The notes: generated from the letters alone by a model not told the origin. A stretch of DNA of 64,000 nt from Clostridiaceae bacterium (GCA_018383195.1 JAGZOP010000005.1:1-64000), one strand, 5' to 3'. Counted from the stretch's first letter, positions 50,030 to 59,664 are shown. Made by a program: numbers and translations.

Positions 50030-50761
50030 ATGCTTCACGAATTTTCACGCACCGCGCTTCTGCTCGGGGCGGACGGTCTTTCCCGCCTGCAATCGGCGCA
50101 TGTCGCGGTGTTCGGCGTCGGCGGCGTCGGCGGCGCGGCGGCGGAGGCACTCGCCCGCGCAGGCGTCGGCAGCCTGACGCTGATTGACAATGATACGGTT
50201 TCGGTCACCAACCGCAACCGGCAGATTATCGCGCTCGCGTCCACGACCGGACAGAGCAAAACCGCTGTCATGGCGGCGCGCGTGCGCGATATCAACCCCG
50301 CCTGTCAGGTCACCCCGCTCGACCTGTTTTACACCCCGGAGAGCGCACTCGACCTCACCCGGTTCACCTATGTACTGGACGCGATCGACACGGTTTCGGC
50401 AAAGCTGTATCTCGCGGAGCAGTGCGACCGGCTCGGCGTCCCGCTGATTGCCAGCATGGGCACCGGCAACAAGCTCGACCCGACCCGTTTTGAGGTCGCG
50501 GATATTTTCCAGACCTCGGTGTGCCCACTCGCGCGCGTCATGCGCCGTGAACTGAAAGCACGCGGAATCAAACATCTCAAGGTCGTCTACTCCAAGGAGG
50601 AGCCGCAGCGCATCCCCCCGGAGCGGTATGCCGCCTGTGAGGGCGACAAAAAGGGGACCGCCGGCCATCCGGTTCCGGCAAGCGTTTCGTTTGTGCCGCC
50701 GGTCGCTGGCATGATTCTCGCGGGCGAAATCATCAAGGACATCGCTTTCGTACGCGTCTGA
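50030..50761 (+). CDS. tcdA: tRNA threonylcarbamoyladenosine dehydratase (ThiF/CsdL family)
   Basis: A 243-residue ThiF-fold enzyme: VAVFGVGGVGGAAAEALARAG is the ATP-binding motif, followed by LIDNDTVSVTNRNRQ, DAIDTVSAK and GTGNKLDP. It converts t6A37 in tRNAs to the cyclic form. GGGAGG precedes the ATG at 50030. A regulator-pyrE pair diverges on the other side. Length and motifs match TcdA rather than MoeB or ThiF. Confidence 0.92.
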   Translation: MLHEFSRTALLLGADGLSRLQSAHVAVFGVGGVGGAAAEALARAGVGSLTLIDNDTVSVTNRNRQIIALASTTGQSKTAVMAARVRDINPACQVTPLDLFYTPESALDLTRFTYVLDAIDTVSAKLYLAEQCDRLGVPLIASMGTGNKLDPTRFEVADIFQTSVCPLARVMRRELKARGIKHLKVVYSKEEPQRIPPERYAACEGDKKGTAGHPVPASVSFVPPVAGMILAGEIIKDIAFVRV

Positions 50762-50763
50762 GG

Positions 50764-51493
50764 TTATGGCGCAAAGATTGCGTCCGTTCCCATCAGGCTC
50801 GTCAGGTTAAGCACCAATTCGTCCTCGGGCGGTGCATCCGGCAGGGAGACGTCCGGCTGGGTGAGGGACGCATCCATGCTCAGCGCCAGCTTTGTGGTGT
50901 TGCGGACATGCGCGGTCACATCTAGGTGCAGCCGGTCTGCGCGATAGGAGCCTTTCACCGTGAATTCTGCCGCATTCAGGAAAGTTTCCATCCGTCCGGA
51001 CAGGTCGCACGCAAGGACGCCGCTCCCTGTCCAAAATTACCACGGTATTTTCGCACCACTCGACTTGCAAACCGAGCGCTTCGGCAAAAAACCGCACCGG
51101 AACATAGGTGCGCCCCGTCTTGATATAGGGCGCAGTATCCATGGGCGCTGCGGTGGACGGCGCCCCGTCCTCGGTCAATTTCCAATAGGATGCCTCCCCG
51201 ACTCGGAACCGCAGCTGCACCACATCGTTTGATGCAGCAATCGCGCCCTCCCGGAACGCGACCTCCATGCCGAGCGCCTCCGCAATGGTGCGGAACGGCG
51301 CCATCACCCGTCCGTTCCGAATCTCCGACTGGGCATCCGGAAACGTCAGGAATGCGCCGTTCAGCTGCACAAAAACGCCGTCCATTCCCCAAACATCCTC
51401 GGGGGAAGCCGGTAATCCGGCTGCCTGTACCGCCGGCAGCGTTCCGAGCGCCAGTACGCATGCAAGCAGAACTCCTAAAATCCTCTTTTTCAT
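50764..51493 (-). pseudogene. Copper amine oxidase N-terminal domain protein, frameshifted
   Basis: The N-terminal part has a signal peptide (ending near AVQA, residue 24) and a copper-amine-oxidase N-terminal repeat (NGAFLTFPDAQSEIRNGRVM; RTYVPVRFFAEALGLQVEW), a fold found in many secreted clostridial proteins. Near 51028 the frame breaks: the first frame runs on into nonsense Arg/Pro-rich sequence, while a second frame resumes sense (LACDLSGRMETFLNAAEF...) and ends at 50764. A one-base change at about GACAGGGAGC explains it. It may be a recent pseudogene or a sequencing error. Confidence 0.75.
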
Positions 51494-51730
51494 GATTTTC
51501 GCCTCCTATTCTCTGGCATCGTATTGCTCCCTTGGTATTATGGATATTATATCATATTTTGCTCGATTGCACCGATATATTTTGTGTGTTTCGCATAAAT
51601 CCCACCGTGATTTCCCCCGTTTCTCTCGGCAAATTGCAGAACGCTTCGCCGCACCGGAAAAAAGCAATGTTAAAACCGCCGCCGCCATGCTATAATAGCA
51701 AACAGGAATCTTTTTTCCGGAAGTGATGAT

Positions 51731-52351
51731 TTGAAACAAATTTCCATATGGTTGTGGCGGCTAGCGTGTCTGCTGTTTCTGGCGTTCAATATTTACGCCG
51801 AGCACAGCGGGCGGTTTATCATCCGTCCGACGCTCAAAATCGCGCTTGCTGTGTGCTTTTTCGTACTGCTGACCCTTGCGGTGCGACCGTTCGGCAGCCG
51901 GACGCGGCATAGAGTCTGGCTGTGGTTGCTGTTTGCCTACTATTTATGGGTGCTGTCCAACATGCTGTTTTTCGACGCGGCGCTCGGGCGCGGCAGCGGC
52001 ATGGGCGGCGTAAACCTCGAGCCGCTGCACACTATACGCAATTATCTGCGCGCCTATGAACTGGGAAATATCCACGGCGGTCTGGTGGTCATGAACCTCG
52101 CCGGAAACCTCGCGGCGTTTGCGCCCATGGCAGTATTCCTGCCCGCGCTTTTCCGCGGTCAGCGCAATCTCCTGCTGTTTCTGGTCACGATGATCCTGCT
52201 TGTGGCTGGGGTCGAGATGGTGCAGTACCTCACCCGCACCGGAAGCTGCGATATTGACGATTTGATTTTGAACGCCGCCGGCGCGCTGGCGGTCTGGCTC
52301 GTTCTGCTGCCCTGGCGGCTGTGGACGGCATATAAGGAGGGACACCGATGA
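51731..52351 (+). CDS. VanZ-like family membrane protein
   Basis: A 206-residue protein with about five hydrophobic segments and the VanZ pattern VNLEPLHTIRNYLRAY, NLAGNLAAFAPMAVFLP and CDIDDLILNAAGALAVW. VanZ itself gives low teicoplanin resistance; most relatives have no known role. The start is TTG at 51731 with GGAAG upstream, since the nearby ATG is out of frame. It overlaps tyrA by ATGA. Confidence 0.88.
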   Translation: MKQISIWLWRLACLLFLAFNIYAEHSGRFIIRPTLKIALAVCFFVLLTLAVRPFGSRTRHRVWLWLLFAYYLWVLSNMLFFDAALGRGSGMGGVNLEPLHTIRNYLRAYELGNIHGGLVVMNLAGNLAAFAPMAVFLPALFRGQRNLLLFLVTMILLVAGVEMVQYLTRTGSCDIDDLILNAAGALAVWLVLLPWRLWTAYKEGHR

Positions 52352-53184
52352 AAAAGAAAGTGGTCGTTGCCGGACTTGGTCTGATGGGCGGCTCGATGGC
52401 GATGGCGATTCGCAAATACACCGACTGTGAGGTCTATGGCTGGAACCGCACCCGTTCGGTCGCGGAAAAGGCGGCGGCGGACGGCACGCTGCACGGCATT
52501 GCGGACGAAGCCGCGATTGCAGACGCCGACCTCATGATTATCTCGCTGTATCCACAGTCCACGGTCGATTTTCTGCTCGAGCACATGCCCCGCATGAAAA
52601 AGGGCTGCATCATCGTCGATCTGGTCGGCGTCAAGAGGTTTTTGCAGGAAAATCTCGAACAAGCGGCGGTCGATGCGGGCGTGCACTTCATCGGCGGGCA
52701 CCCGATGGCGGGCAAGGAATTTTCCGGCTACGCCTTTGCAACACCCGAACTGTTTCAGGATGCGAGCATGATTCTGGTGCCGAACGCCTCCAGCCCGTTG
52801 TGGGCAGTGGACGAGATGGACGGTTTCTTTATGCAGCTCGGCTTCGGGCGCGTGGTGCGCTGCTCCGCAGAGCAGCATGACCATATGATCGCCTTCACCT
52901 CCCAGCTTGCGCATGTGGTTTCGAGCGCTTACATCAAAAGCCCGGAGGCGCTGCGCCACAACGGCTACTCGGCGGGCAGCTATAAGGATTTGACCCGCGT
53001 GGCAAAGCTCAATGAGCACATGTGGACCGAGCTGTTCCTGCGCAACGCTGAGCCGCTCGTCGGGGAGATTGATGAAATTATCCGCCACCTCACTGACTAC
53101 CGCGACGCGATTGCGGGCGGCGAGGAGGAGCGCCTGTGCGCCCTGCTGCGCGAAGGGCGCGAGCGCAAAGAAAGTATTGGATAA
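52348..53184 (+). CDS. tyrA: Prephenate dehydrogenase
   Basis: A 278-residue NAD-dependent dehydrogenase: VVVAGLGLMGGSMAMAIRKY at the Rossmann site, LYPQSTVDFL, FIGGHPMAGKEFSGY with the catalytic His, and AFTSQLAHVVSSAYIKSP. It makes 4-hydroxyphenylpyruvate for tyrosine. It lacks the ACT domain of some TyrA proteins. It overlaps VanZ by four bases and ends at a terminator. Confidence 0.93.
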   Translation: MKKKVVVAGLGLMGGSMAMAIRKYTDCEVYGWNRTRSVAEKAAADGTLHGIADEAAIADADLMIISLYPQSTVDFLLEHMPRMKKGCIIVDLVGVKRFLQENLEQAAVDAGVHFIGGHPMAGKEFSGYAFATPELFQDASMILVPNASSPLWAVDEMDGFFMQLGFGRVVRCSAEQHDHMIAFTSQLAHVVSSAYIKSPEALRHNGYSAGSYKDLTRVAKLNEHMWTELFLRNAEPLVGEIDEIIRHLTDYRDAIAGGEEERLCALLREGRERKESIG

Positions 53185-53185
53185 A

Positions 53186-53219
53186 AAAATGCGAAACGGA
53201 AAAATCCGTTTCGCATTTT
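53186..53219. terminator. Bidirectional terminator after tyrA
   Basis: AAAATGCGAAACGGA pairs with TCCGTTTCGCATTTT around AAAA. Confidence 0.9.
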
Positions 53220-53405
53220 TTATTGCGCCGCTTTTTGCAGCGGTTCGTCCGTTTTTTCTATTTGCATGTCGGTTTCTTCGCCCATTTGCAGATAACGCTC
53301 CTCGGCGTCAATCTGAATCTGCTGGAGCACTTCAATGCCCTTGCTGATGTCGCGGAAGAGCGCGTAGTAAAGCTCCTTGTAGTCGATGCCCTTGTCACAA
53401 TTCAT
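53220..53405 (-). CDS. Small helical protein, 61 residues
   Basis: AAGGAGG lies seven bases before the ATG at 53405, which supports a real gene. The protein is acidic and helical (YKELYYALFRDISKGIEVLQQIQIDAEERYL), with no membrane segment, and could form a coiled coil. Similar short proteins are common in Clostridia without known function. It shares the terminator with tyrA and is divergent from the XRE gene. Confidence 0.78.
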   Translation of the reverse strand: MNCDKGIDYKELYYALFRDISKGIEVLQQIQIDAEERYLQMGEETDMQIEKTDEPLQKAAQ

Positions 53406-53525
53406 ATGCTCGCCTCCTTTTTATTCATTTTAACATCATATACATGTAATTACAATGAATATTTTAAGATTGATTTCCCATATTATATGATTCATTGCCT
53501 GTCTATACTTAATTCAGGTGATAAA

Positions 53526-53753
53526 ATGAAACCAGAGTTCAGAGATTATTATGAGGTTTTAGGCTTAAATGTTGCGTATTATCGGAAATATGCTCATTAT
53601 TCCCAATATGAACTTTCTGAGAAAATAGGCATTGAGCAGCCGCATTTGAGTAAAATCGAAAATGCTTCGGTCGGCATCTCGCTCGACCTGCTGTTCCGCA
53701 TTGCGGATGCGCTCGAAATCGAACCATATCAGCTTCTGAAATTCAGAGACTAA
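53526..53753 (+). CDS. XRE-family small regulator
   Basis: A 75-residue lambda-repressor-type helix-turn-helix protein (YSQYELSEKIGIEQPHLSKIENASVGISLDLLFRIADAL). The gene and its upstream 100 bp are A/T-richer than the neighbours, which suggests acquisition. AGGTG precedes the ATG. A terminator follows. Target unknown; it may repress the divergent 61-residue gene. Confidence 0.88.
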   Translation: MKPEFRDYYEVLGLNVAYYRKYAHYSQYELSEKIGIEQPHLSKIENASVGISLDLLFRIADALEIEPYQLLKFRD

Positions 53754-53754
53754 A

Positions 53755-53782
53755 AAAGGGTGGCACACAGCCACCCTTTTTT
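53755..53782. terminator. Bidirectional terminator, XRE gene / iron alcohol dehydrogenase
   Basis: AAAAGGGTGGC pairs with GCCACCCTTTT around ACACA. Confidence 0.88.
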
Positions 53783-53784
53783 AT

Positions 53785-54981
53785 TTATGCCTCTGCAAGC
53801 TGATAAATCTCACGGATTTCGGCTTTGCCGAGCGGGAAATAGCTCTTGACCGCGCTCGTGCCGTTCTTGGTCGTGAGGTTGATGATGTCCTCATAATCCG
53901 CAGGCGAGAGCCCCAGCTCTGCCAGCGTCACCGGCATGCCGATCTCGGCAAAGTACCGCTTCATGGTCGCAATGCCCGCTTCTGCGGTGCGCTCGGGATG
54001 GTCAAAGTTCATCTCAACGCCCCAAACGCGGTTTGCAAGCTGCGCGAATTTCATCACATCCTGCCCCTTTGCGAGCATGTACTTTGCCCACGCCGGGAAC
54101 AGCACCGACAGGCCCGCGCCATGGGATACGTTGTCGTGCAGCGCGGAAATCGGATGCTCCAGCTTATGCACCGGGAAATAGCGCGGCTTGCCGCAGCCGG
54201 TCAGGTCGTTATGGCTGAGCGAGGACGCCCACATCAGCGTGGCGCGCGCTTCATAGTCCGCCGGATTTTCAATCGCACGGCGGCCTGCGTCGCGCACGGC
54301 GATGAGCAGCCCCTCTGCGATGCGCTCGGTCAGGTCGCAGTCGGGCGTGTCCAGGAAATAGCGCTCCATGGTGTGCATCATGATGTCCACAATGCCGCAG
54401 CCGGTCTGGAACTTGGATACTGTAATGGTATTCTCCGGATTGAGGAACGATACCACCGGACGCACGGTTTCCGAGGTAATGCCCTGCTTGACCCACGGGG
54501 TGACAAGGTCGTTGGTGATCACGTCCGAGTTGGACATCTCGCTGCCCGCTGCCGACAGGGTCAGCACCACGCCGACCGGGAACACCTCGTCCTTTTCGGG
54601 ATGCGTGCCCGTGGAAGCATACTGCCATGGGTCGTTGCCGGTCGCCAGCCCCACGCCGATGGCTTTCGCCGAGTCGATAACGCTGCCGCCGCCGACCGCA
54701 AGGATGAAATCGACCGCTTCCGCGCGGCAAAGGTCAATCCCCTGATGGATAAAGGACAGCTTGGGGTTGGGCTGCACGCCGCCCAGTTCAATCCAGCTCA
54801 ATCCTGCCGCTTCAAGCGACGCGGTGACCTTATCGAACAGACCGGTCTTTTTGACCGAACCGCCGCCGTAATGGATAAGCACGCGGGTTGCGCCGTATTC
54901 CTTGAGCACTGCGCCGATCTGCCGCTCAATGTCTTTGCCGAAGATGATCTTGGTGGGTGCGCAATAGGTAAAATTGTTCAT
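53785..54981 (-). CDS. Iron-containing alcohol dehydrogenase (BdhA/YqhD type)
   Basis: A 398-residue group-III alcohol dehydrogenase. NAD(P) motif GGGSVIDSAKAIG; metal ligands in CGIVDIMMHTMERYF (Asp, His) and HPISALHDNVSHGAGLSVLFP (His, His). The N-terminal NFTYCAPTKIIFGKDIE matches butanol dehydrogenase relatives. It reduces aldehydes to alcohols with NAD(P)H during fermentation. CAGGAGGG precedes the start at 54981. Confidence 0.92.
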   Translation of the reverse strand: MNNFTYCAPTKIIFGKDIERQIGAVLKEYGATRVLIHYGGGSVKKTGLFDKVTASLEAAGLSWIELGGVQPNPKLSFIHQGIDLCRAEAVDFILAVGGGSVIDSAKAIGVGLATGNDPWQYASTGTHPEKDEVFPVGVVLTLSAAGSEMSNSDVITNDLVTPWVKQGITSETVRPVVSFLNPENTITVSKFQTGCGIVDIMMHTMERYFLDTPDCDLTERIAEGLLIAVRDAGRRAIENPADYEARATLMWASSLSHNDLTGCGKPRYFPVHKLEHPISALHDNVSHGAGLSVLFPAWAKYMLAKGQDVMKFAQLANRVWGVEMNFDHPERTAEAGIATMKRYFAEIGMPVTLAELGLSPADYEDIINLTTKNGTSAVKSYFPLGKAEIREIYQLAEA

Positions 54982-55109
54982 AATGTCAAACCCTCCTGAT
55001 GCCGTATCATGATTTATGTTCATTATATCATAAAATCCCGCAGACGCATAGAAAATTTCGGTCAGCCGAAAAGGCGTCTGCCGGTCGGCAGACGCCTCTG
55101 GTTCTCCGG

Positions 55110-55820
55110 TCATGCCGCGCCCTGCTCGGGGTCCACGGTCACGCCGTCCTTGTCACGCAATTCCAAATGCACATGCGCGCCTTCTTCTGCCTCCGCCGGA
55201 ACGACCGCCGCCGCTGAGCCAATCACATCGCCCGCCTTGACCTTGCCGCCCTGCTTGACCTTGGGTCCCTCTGCCAGTCCGCGATAGGTTGCCGTGCGGC
55301 CGTCGGTCAGCTTGAGCGTCACACAGGCGCCCCAGAGCGGGTCGCTCGTCACTTCGGTGACTTCACCGTCCGAAACCGCATAGACCCGTGTACCCGAGGG
55401 CGCAAGATAGTCTGTACCCTCATGCACCCGCCAGTCCCCGAAGGTCTTATGGTATACCAGCTGATCTCCCGAAAATGGCTGCACCACCTCGCCGCCCACC
55501 GGCTTCACCCAGACTGGGGTTTTGACCGTCGGCTCTGCCGGCTCCTCCGGCGCAGGCGCTTCGGGCGCCTCGGGCACATCCTCGACCGGCAGCGCGCTGT
55601 CTGCAATCGGTTCCTCCGGAAGATCGACCGCCGTCTGCGTCCGCGGATTGTCCGCAGGCAAATCGGCGGTGTATTCCACGCTTTCCATCGATGCGCCGCG
55701 CGAAAACGGCGCAAAAAACAACACATAACCCGAAATCGCAATTGCCGCAACGCAAAGGACCAGGATTATGTAAAATCCCTTGTCCTCTGCCGCATGCGCG
55801 TGCTTTCCGCTTTTTTGCAT
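55110..55820 (-). CDS. spoIIQ: M23 peptidase-fold protein, SpoIIQ-like
   Basis: A 236-residue protein with one membrane segment (about 17-36), an acidic Pro/Glu linker and a LytM domain with HEGTDYLAPSG and HVHLELRD, so the zinc ligands His, Asp and His-x-His are intact. In Clostridia SpoIIQ retains catalytic residues and is needed for engulfment. It lies directly after spoIID, which supports this assignment over a vegetative endopeptidase. GGAGG eight bases before the ATG at 55820 sets the start. Confidence 0.82.
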   Translation of the reverse strand: MQKSGKHAHAAEDKGFYIILVLCVAAIAISGYVLFFAPFSRGASMESVEYTADLPADNPRTQTAVDLPEEPIADSALPVEDVPEAPEAPAPEEPAEPTVKTPVWVKPVGGEVVQPFSGDQLVYHKTFGDWRVHEGTDYLAPSGTRVYAVSDGEVTEVTSDPLWGACVTLKLTDGRTATYRGLAEGPKVKQGGKVKAGDVIGSAAAVVPAEAEEGAHVHLELRDKDGVTVDPEQGAA

Positions 55821-55892
55821 GGTTTTCACCTCCGCGCTTAGTATGGACAGCGCGGCGGGTGCTTATACCCGCAAGGGGAAAATATGATGCAC

Positions 55893-56900
55893 TCAGTTTC
55901 CTGCCCACGGCTCCACCGTCGTTTCGGTATAGTAATGGGTCAGAATTTCCTGATAACCCTTGCCCTGCTCGGCGAGGTACTTCGCCCCATACTGGCTCAG
56001 CCCCACGCCGTGCCCATATCCGGTGGTCTGGAATGTGATGCTGTCCGCATCCGCTTTGATGGTAAAATTGGTCGAGTTCAGACCGAGCGTTTCGCGCAAA
56101 TCCACCCCTGTCACCTGCACGCCGCCAAGCCGCACGGTTTTGACGCCGCCGGCAGCGGTGCGCGTACTTGCCTTGAACCACGTTCCCGGCGCTCCCGTCA
56201 AATCCGCAGAGGGCAGCGCCTTTGAGATTTTCTCCCGAAACTCCTTGGCGGTGAACCGCACTTCCCCCTTGTACTTGGGGCACGCCTCACCGCCCGGGCT
56301 GTCCACGGTCTGCAAATATGGCACCTCACTGCCCCAGACATCGGCAGAGGATTCGGTCTTTTCGCCCGACGCAGCGCAGAACACCGCGATAATCGGCTCG
56401 CCCTCATAGGTGACAACCTCGCCCGCCGTGGCGCGCACCGCGCTCAGGATGGCGTTTTCACAGGTTTCCGCCTCGCTGCCCCACCGTCCGGACGCTTCGG
56501 CGGCAAGGTCAATGTATGCCGCGCAGTGATGATAGTCGTCGCACACATCTGCGTCCGGGTGCGCCTCTGGGCGTCCTGTGCGCTGCTTGTACGCCGCATA
56601 GGTACGTGCCGCAACCGCCTGCGCCTTGAGCGCCTCCTCCGGAAACGAGGGGGAAATCTCAGCCGCCACGACGCCCGCAACATAGTCCTCAAGCAGCATT
56701 TCCCTTGCCTCGCCATCGACCTGTACCGTAATCTTGACATCTTGTCCGCCACTCGCGGACATCGACGGGTTTTCTGCATGTACAGAAAGCACATCCTGCG
56801 TTCTGTCCGGTTTCCCTCCCCCTTCAACCCGCTGTGCAAGCACCGGCATCGCGTAAATAAATCCGGTCAAAATTATGCCAAGCACGAATATTTTCCGCAT
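55893..56900 (-). CDS. spoIID: Stage II sporulation protein D (lytic transglycosylase)
   Basis: A 335-residue protein with an N-terminal membrane segment and the SpoIID domain: LLEDYVAGVVAAEISPSFPE (with the catalytic Glu), ALKAQAVAARTYAAYK and the C-terminal TGYGHGVGLSQYGA. SpoIID degrades septal peptidoglycan during engulfment. It is followed by a SpoIIQ-like gene on the same strand, the usual sporulation pairing. Confidence 0.92.
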   Translation of the reverse strand: MRKIFVLGIILTGFIYAMPVLAQRVEGGGKPDRTQDVLSVHAENPSMSASGGQDVKITVQVDGEAREMLLEDYVAGVVAAEISPSFPEEALKAQAVAARTYAAYKQRTGRPEAHPDADVCDDYHHCAAYIDLAAEASGRWGSEAETCENAILSAVRATAGEVVTYEGEPIIAVFCAASGEKTESSADVWGSEVPYLQTVDSPGGEACPKYKGEVRFTAKEFREKISKALPSADLTGAPGTWFKASTRTAAGGVKTVRLGGVQVTGVDLRETLGLNSTNFTIKADADSITFQTTGYGHGVGLSQYGAKYLAEQGKGYQEILTHYYTETTVEPWAGN

Positions 56901-57020
56901 TTTTGTCCTCCTTTATTTCGTATCAGTTCATGTTTTTTAGCGCTTTTGCAGATTGACATTCCTGCAAGTATGGATTAAAATATTTTCATTCATCATTCTG
57001 TGAAACGAGGAGTGTCAGCC

Positions 57021-58397
57021 ATGTACCGCGAAGCCCGCGAGATCGACCCCAACGTCATCTCTACTTTATGCAGCAATCTGCATCCCTATAACCACATCCG
57101 CGCCGAGCTGTTCCACCGCTACGGTGTCAAGCGCGGTCTGCGCAACGCGGACGGAACCGGTGTACTCGCCGGCATCACCCGCCTGAGTAACGTACACGGC
57201 TACCTGCTCAACGAGGGCGAGCGCGAACCGATCCAGGGCCGCCTGACCTACCGCGGCATTGACCTGTATGACCTGCTCTACGGCTTTGAATCGGAAAACC
57301 GCTTCGGCTTCGGTGAGACTGCCTTTCTGCTGCTCTCGGGCAAGCTGCCGACCGAGCAGCAGCTCCATGATTTCCGCCACGCCATCGGCGAAGCGCGCGA
57401 ACTACCCGACAACTTCACCGAGGATATGATTATGCGCGCGCCCAGCCGCGACATTATGAACAAACTCGCCGGCGCAACCCTTGCCCTCTATTCCTATGAC
57501 CCCAACCCGGACGACACCTCGCCCGAAAATATTATGCGCCAGTCCATGAGCCTGATTTCCAAGTTTCCGGTTATCATTTCGCACGCGTACCAGGCGAAGC
57601 GCCGCTACTTTGACGGCGATTCCATGTTCCTACACAACCCGGACCCCGAACGCTCGACGGCAGAAAACATCCTGCACCTGATTCGCCCGGACGGGAACTA
57701 CACCGACGAAGAAGCAAAACTGCTCGACCGCTGCCTCATTATCCATGCCGAGCACGGCGGCGGTAATAACTCAGCGTTTGCAACCCGCGTCGCGTCCTCC
57801 TCGGGCACCGATACCTATTCGGCGATTGCTGCCGCAGTCGGCGCACTCAAGGGCCCCCGGCACGGCGGCGCCAACCTCAAGGTCTGCCAGATGTTCGACG
57901 ACATTAAGGAGCACGTCTCTGACTGGACCGATGAGGATGAGGTTTACAGCTATCTGCTCAAAATCCTGCGCAAAGAGGCAAACGACCATTCCGGTCTGAT
58001 TTACGGTATGGGACACGCAGTCTACACCCTGAGCGACCCGCGTGCCGTTGCGCTCAAGTCCTCCGCACGTCCGATTGCAGAAAAAACCGGACATCTGGAC
58101 GAGTTTGCGCTCATTGAGACCGTGGAACGCCTGACACCGCGTGCATTTGCCGAGGTGCGCAGCGACGACGTCAAGGTCATGTGTGCAAATGTCGATATGT
58201 ATTCCGGTTTCGTATACCAGATGCTCGGCATCCCGCGCGAAATGTTCACCCCGCTCTTTGCCACCGCGCGCATCGCGGGCTGGCTGGCGCATCGTATGGA
58301 AGAGGTCGCAACCGGCGGCAAAATCATCCGTCCGGCTTACAAGCCGATTTCCAAAGACACCAAATATATCCCGATTGCACAGCGCATCGATGGATAA
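57021..58397 (+). CDS. gltA: Citrate synthase
   Basis: A 458-residue citrate synthase: HAEHGGGNNSAF with catalytic His, GPRHGGANLKV with the second His and the Asp-containing CANVDMYSGF region. It condenses acetyl-CoA and oxaloacetate. The length and the N-terminal extension match the clostridial group. The start at 57021 has GAGGAG upstream. No aconitase or isocitrate dehydrogenase lies nearby. Confidence 0.94.
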   Translation: MYREAREIDPNVISTLCSNLHPYNHIRAELFHRYGVKRGLRNADGTGVLAGITRLSNVHGYLLNEGEREPIQGRLTYRGIDLYDLLYGFESENRFGFGETAFLLLSGKLPTEQQLHDFRHAIGEARELPDNFTEDMIMRAPSRDIMNKLAGATLALYSYDPNPDDTSPENIMRQSMSLISKFPVIISHAYQAKRRYFDGDSMFLHNPDPERSTAENILHLIRPDGNYTDEEAKLLDRCLIIHAEHGGGNNSAFATRVASSSGTDTYSAIAAAVGALKGPRHGGANLKVCQMFDDIKEHVSDWTDEDEVYSYLLKILRKEANDHSGLIYGMGHAVYTLSDPRAVALKSSARPIAEKTGHLDEFALIETVERLTPRAFAEVRSDDVKVMCANVDMYSGFVYQMLGIPREMFTPLFATARIAGWLAHRMEEVATGGKIIRPAYKPISKDTKYIPIAQRIDG

Positions 58398-58403
58398 GCG
58401 CAT

Positions 58404-58432
58404 AGCCGGACTGCCCCGCAGTCCGGCTTTTT
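58404..58432 (+). terminator. Terminator after citrate synthase gene
   Basis: AGCCGGACT pairs with AGTCCGGCT and TTTTTG follows. Confidence 0.85.
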
Positions 58433-58542
58433 GCTTTCATTATAAATCCGTGCCATCCGGAAAATTGTCAGTTTGCGGTTGCATTCAGGCGGCAATCCTG
58501 ATATAATCATCCTCCCGATGATGAAAAAGGAGGAACAAAATC

Positions 58543-59208
58543 ATGATTGATTCGGAACGCTGGATGCGGGAATGGGTTCGGCGCATGTGCGATGCATTCG
58601 GCAGCCGGCTCAAATATCTCGGCTTGCAGGGAAGTTACCGGCGCGGCGAAGCGCACGAAGCAAGTGACATTGATGTCGTCACCATCCTCGACCGGGTGCA
58701 GACCGAAGATTTCCGCACCATCCGCCGTCTGCGCGAAGGAATGCCCGAACAGGACAAGGCATGCGGTTTCCTTGCAAGCGAAGATGAGCTGCGTGCATGG
58801 CCGCGGCATGAGCTGTTTCAGTTCCACATGGATACCGATGATTATTACGGCAGCCTGTCCGCGCTTCTTCCTCCGCTCACGGAAGAGGACATCCGCGCCG
58901 GATTGCGCATTCAGGTATCCGGTCTTTACCACATGACCTGTCATACGCAGCTTTACGGCGCACCGGAAACCCAGACAGACATTCTTCGCAGCCTGTATAA
59001 AAGCGTTTATTTCGCGCTCGCATTGGCATGCTATCTGGAAACCGGGGTTTATTTCCGCACAAAGCAGGAGCTTGCCTCCCATCTGCGGGGACAAGATGCC
59101 GCCCTGCTTGCAATCAGCCGGGATTTTGACGGCGCCGCGCAGTCCATCGACGCGCGTTTTGATCTGCTGCGCAGTTGGTGCAGCGCCATGCTCAAAAATT
59201 TGGCATAA
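58543..59208 (+). CDS. Nucleotidyltransferase-domain protein
   Basis: A 221-residue protein with the Pol-beta-type motif GSYRRGEAHEASDIDVV, in which GS, then D-x-D, bind metal and nucleotide. The C-terminal helical part resembles aminoglycoside-type nucleotidyltransferases, but no substrate is indicated. AAAGGAGG precedes the ATG. A single-gene unit with its own -10 (TATAAT at 58502-58507) and terminator. Confidence 0.85.
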   Translation: MIDSERWMREWVRRMCDAFGSRLKYLGLQGSYRRGEAHEASDIDVVTILDRVQTEDFRTIRRLREGMPEQDKACGFLASEDELRAWPRHELFQFHMDTDDYYGSLSALLPPLTEEDIRAGLRIQVSGLYHMTCHTQLYGAPETQTDILRSLYKSVYFALALACYLETGVYFRTKQELASHLRGQDAALLAISRDFDGAAQSIDARFDLLRSWCSAMLKNLA

Positions 59209-59209
59209 A

Positions 59210-59237
59210 AAAACGGACTGGTACGCCAGTCCGTTTT
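59210..59237. terminator. Bidirectional terminator, nucleotidyltransferase / ridA
   Basis: AAAACGGACTGG pairs with CCAGTCCGTTTT around TACG. Confidence 0.88.
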
Positions 59238-59252
59238 TTTATGCCGGGAACA

Positions 59253-59630
59253 TTACTTGGCTGCGATCATTTCGACCTCAACCTTTACGCCCTTGGGCAG
59301 CCCTGCAACCTGAACGCAAGAGCGCGCCGGTGCGTCGGTCGGGAAATACTTGCCGTACACCTGATTGAACGCTGCAAAGTCCGCCAAATCTGCCAGAAAG
59401 CAAGTGGTCTTGACCACGCAGTCGAAGCCGACGCCGGCAGACGCCAGAACTGCCTTGAGGTTCTGCATCACGCGCTCTGCCTGCTCTTCGATGGTCGTGC
59501 CGACAATCTCGCCGGTACCCGGGTCAAGCGGAATCTGCCCGGAAGTGAAAACCATACCGTTTGCTTCGATGGCCTGAGAGTACGGACCAATGGCTTCGGG
59601 TGCCAGAACGCTGGAAATGACTTCTTTCAT
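59253..59630 (-). CDS. ridA: RidA family enamine/imine deaminase
   Basis: A 125-residue RidA protein, forming a trimer that hydrolyses reactive 2-aminoacrylate-type enamines from PLP enzymes. APEAIGPYSQAI, GQIPLDP, ERVMQNLKAVL and the C-terminal PARSCVQVAGLPKGVKVEVEMIA (with the active-site Arg) match. AAGGAGGAA precedes the ATG. It follows typA on the same strand, 34 bp away. Confidence 0.95.
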   Translation of the reverse strand: MKEVISSVLAPEAIGPYSQAIEANGMVFTSGQIPLDPGTGEIVGTTIEEQAERVMQNLKAVLASAGVGFDCVVKTTCFLADLADFAAFNQVYGKYFPTDAPARSCVQVAGLPKGVKVEVEMIAAK

Positions 59631-59664
59631 TGTCTTCCTCCTTAATCGATCACATAAATAATAC

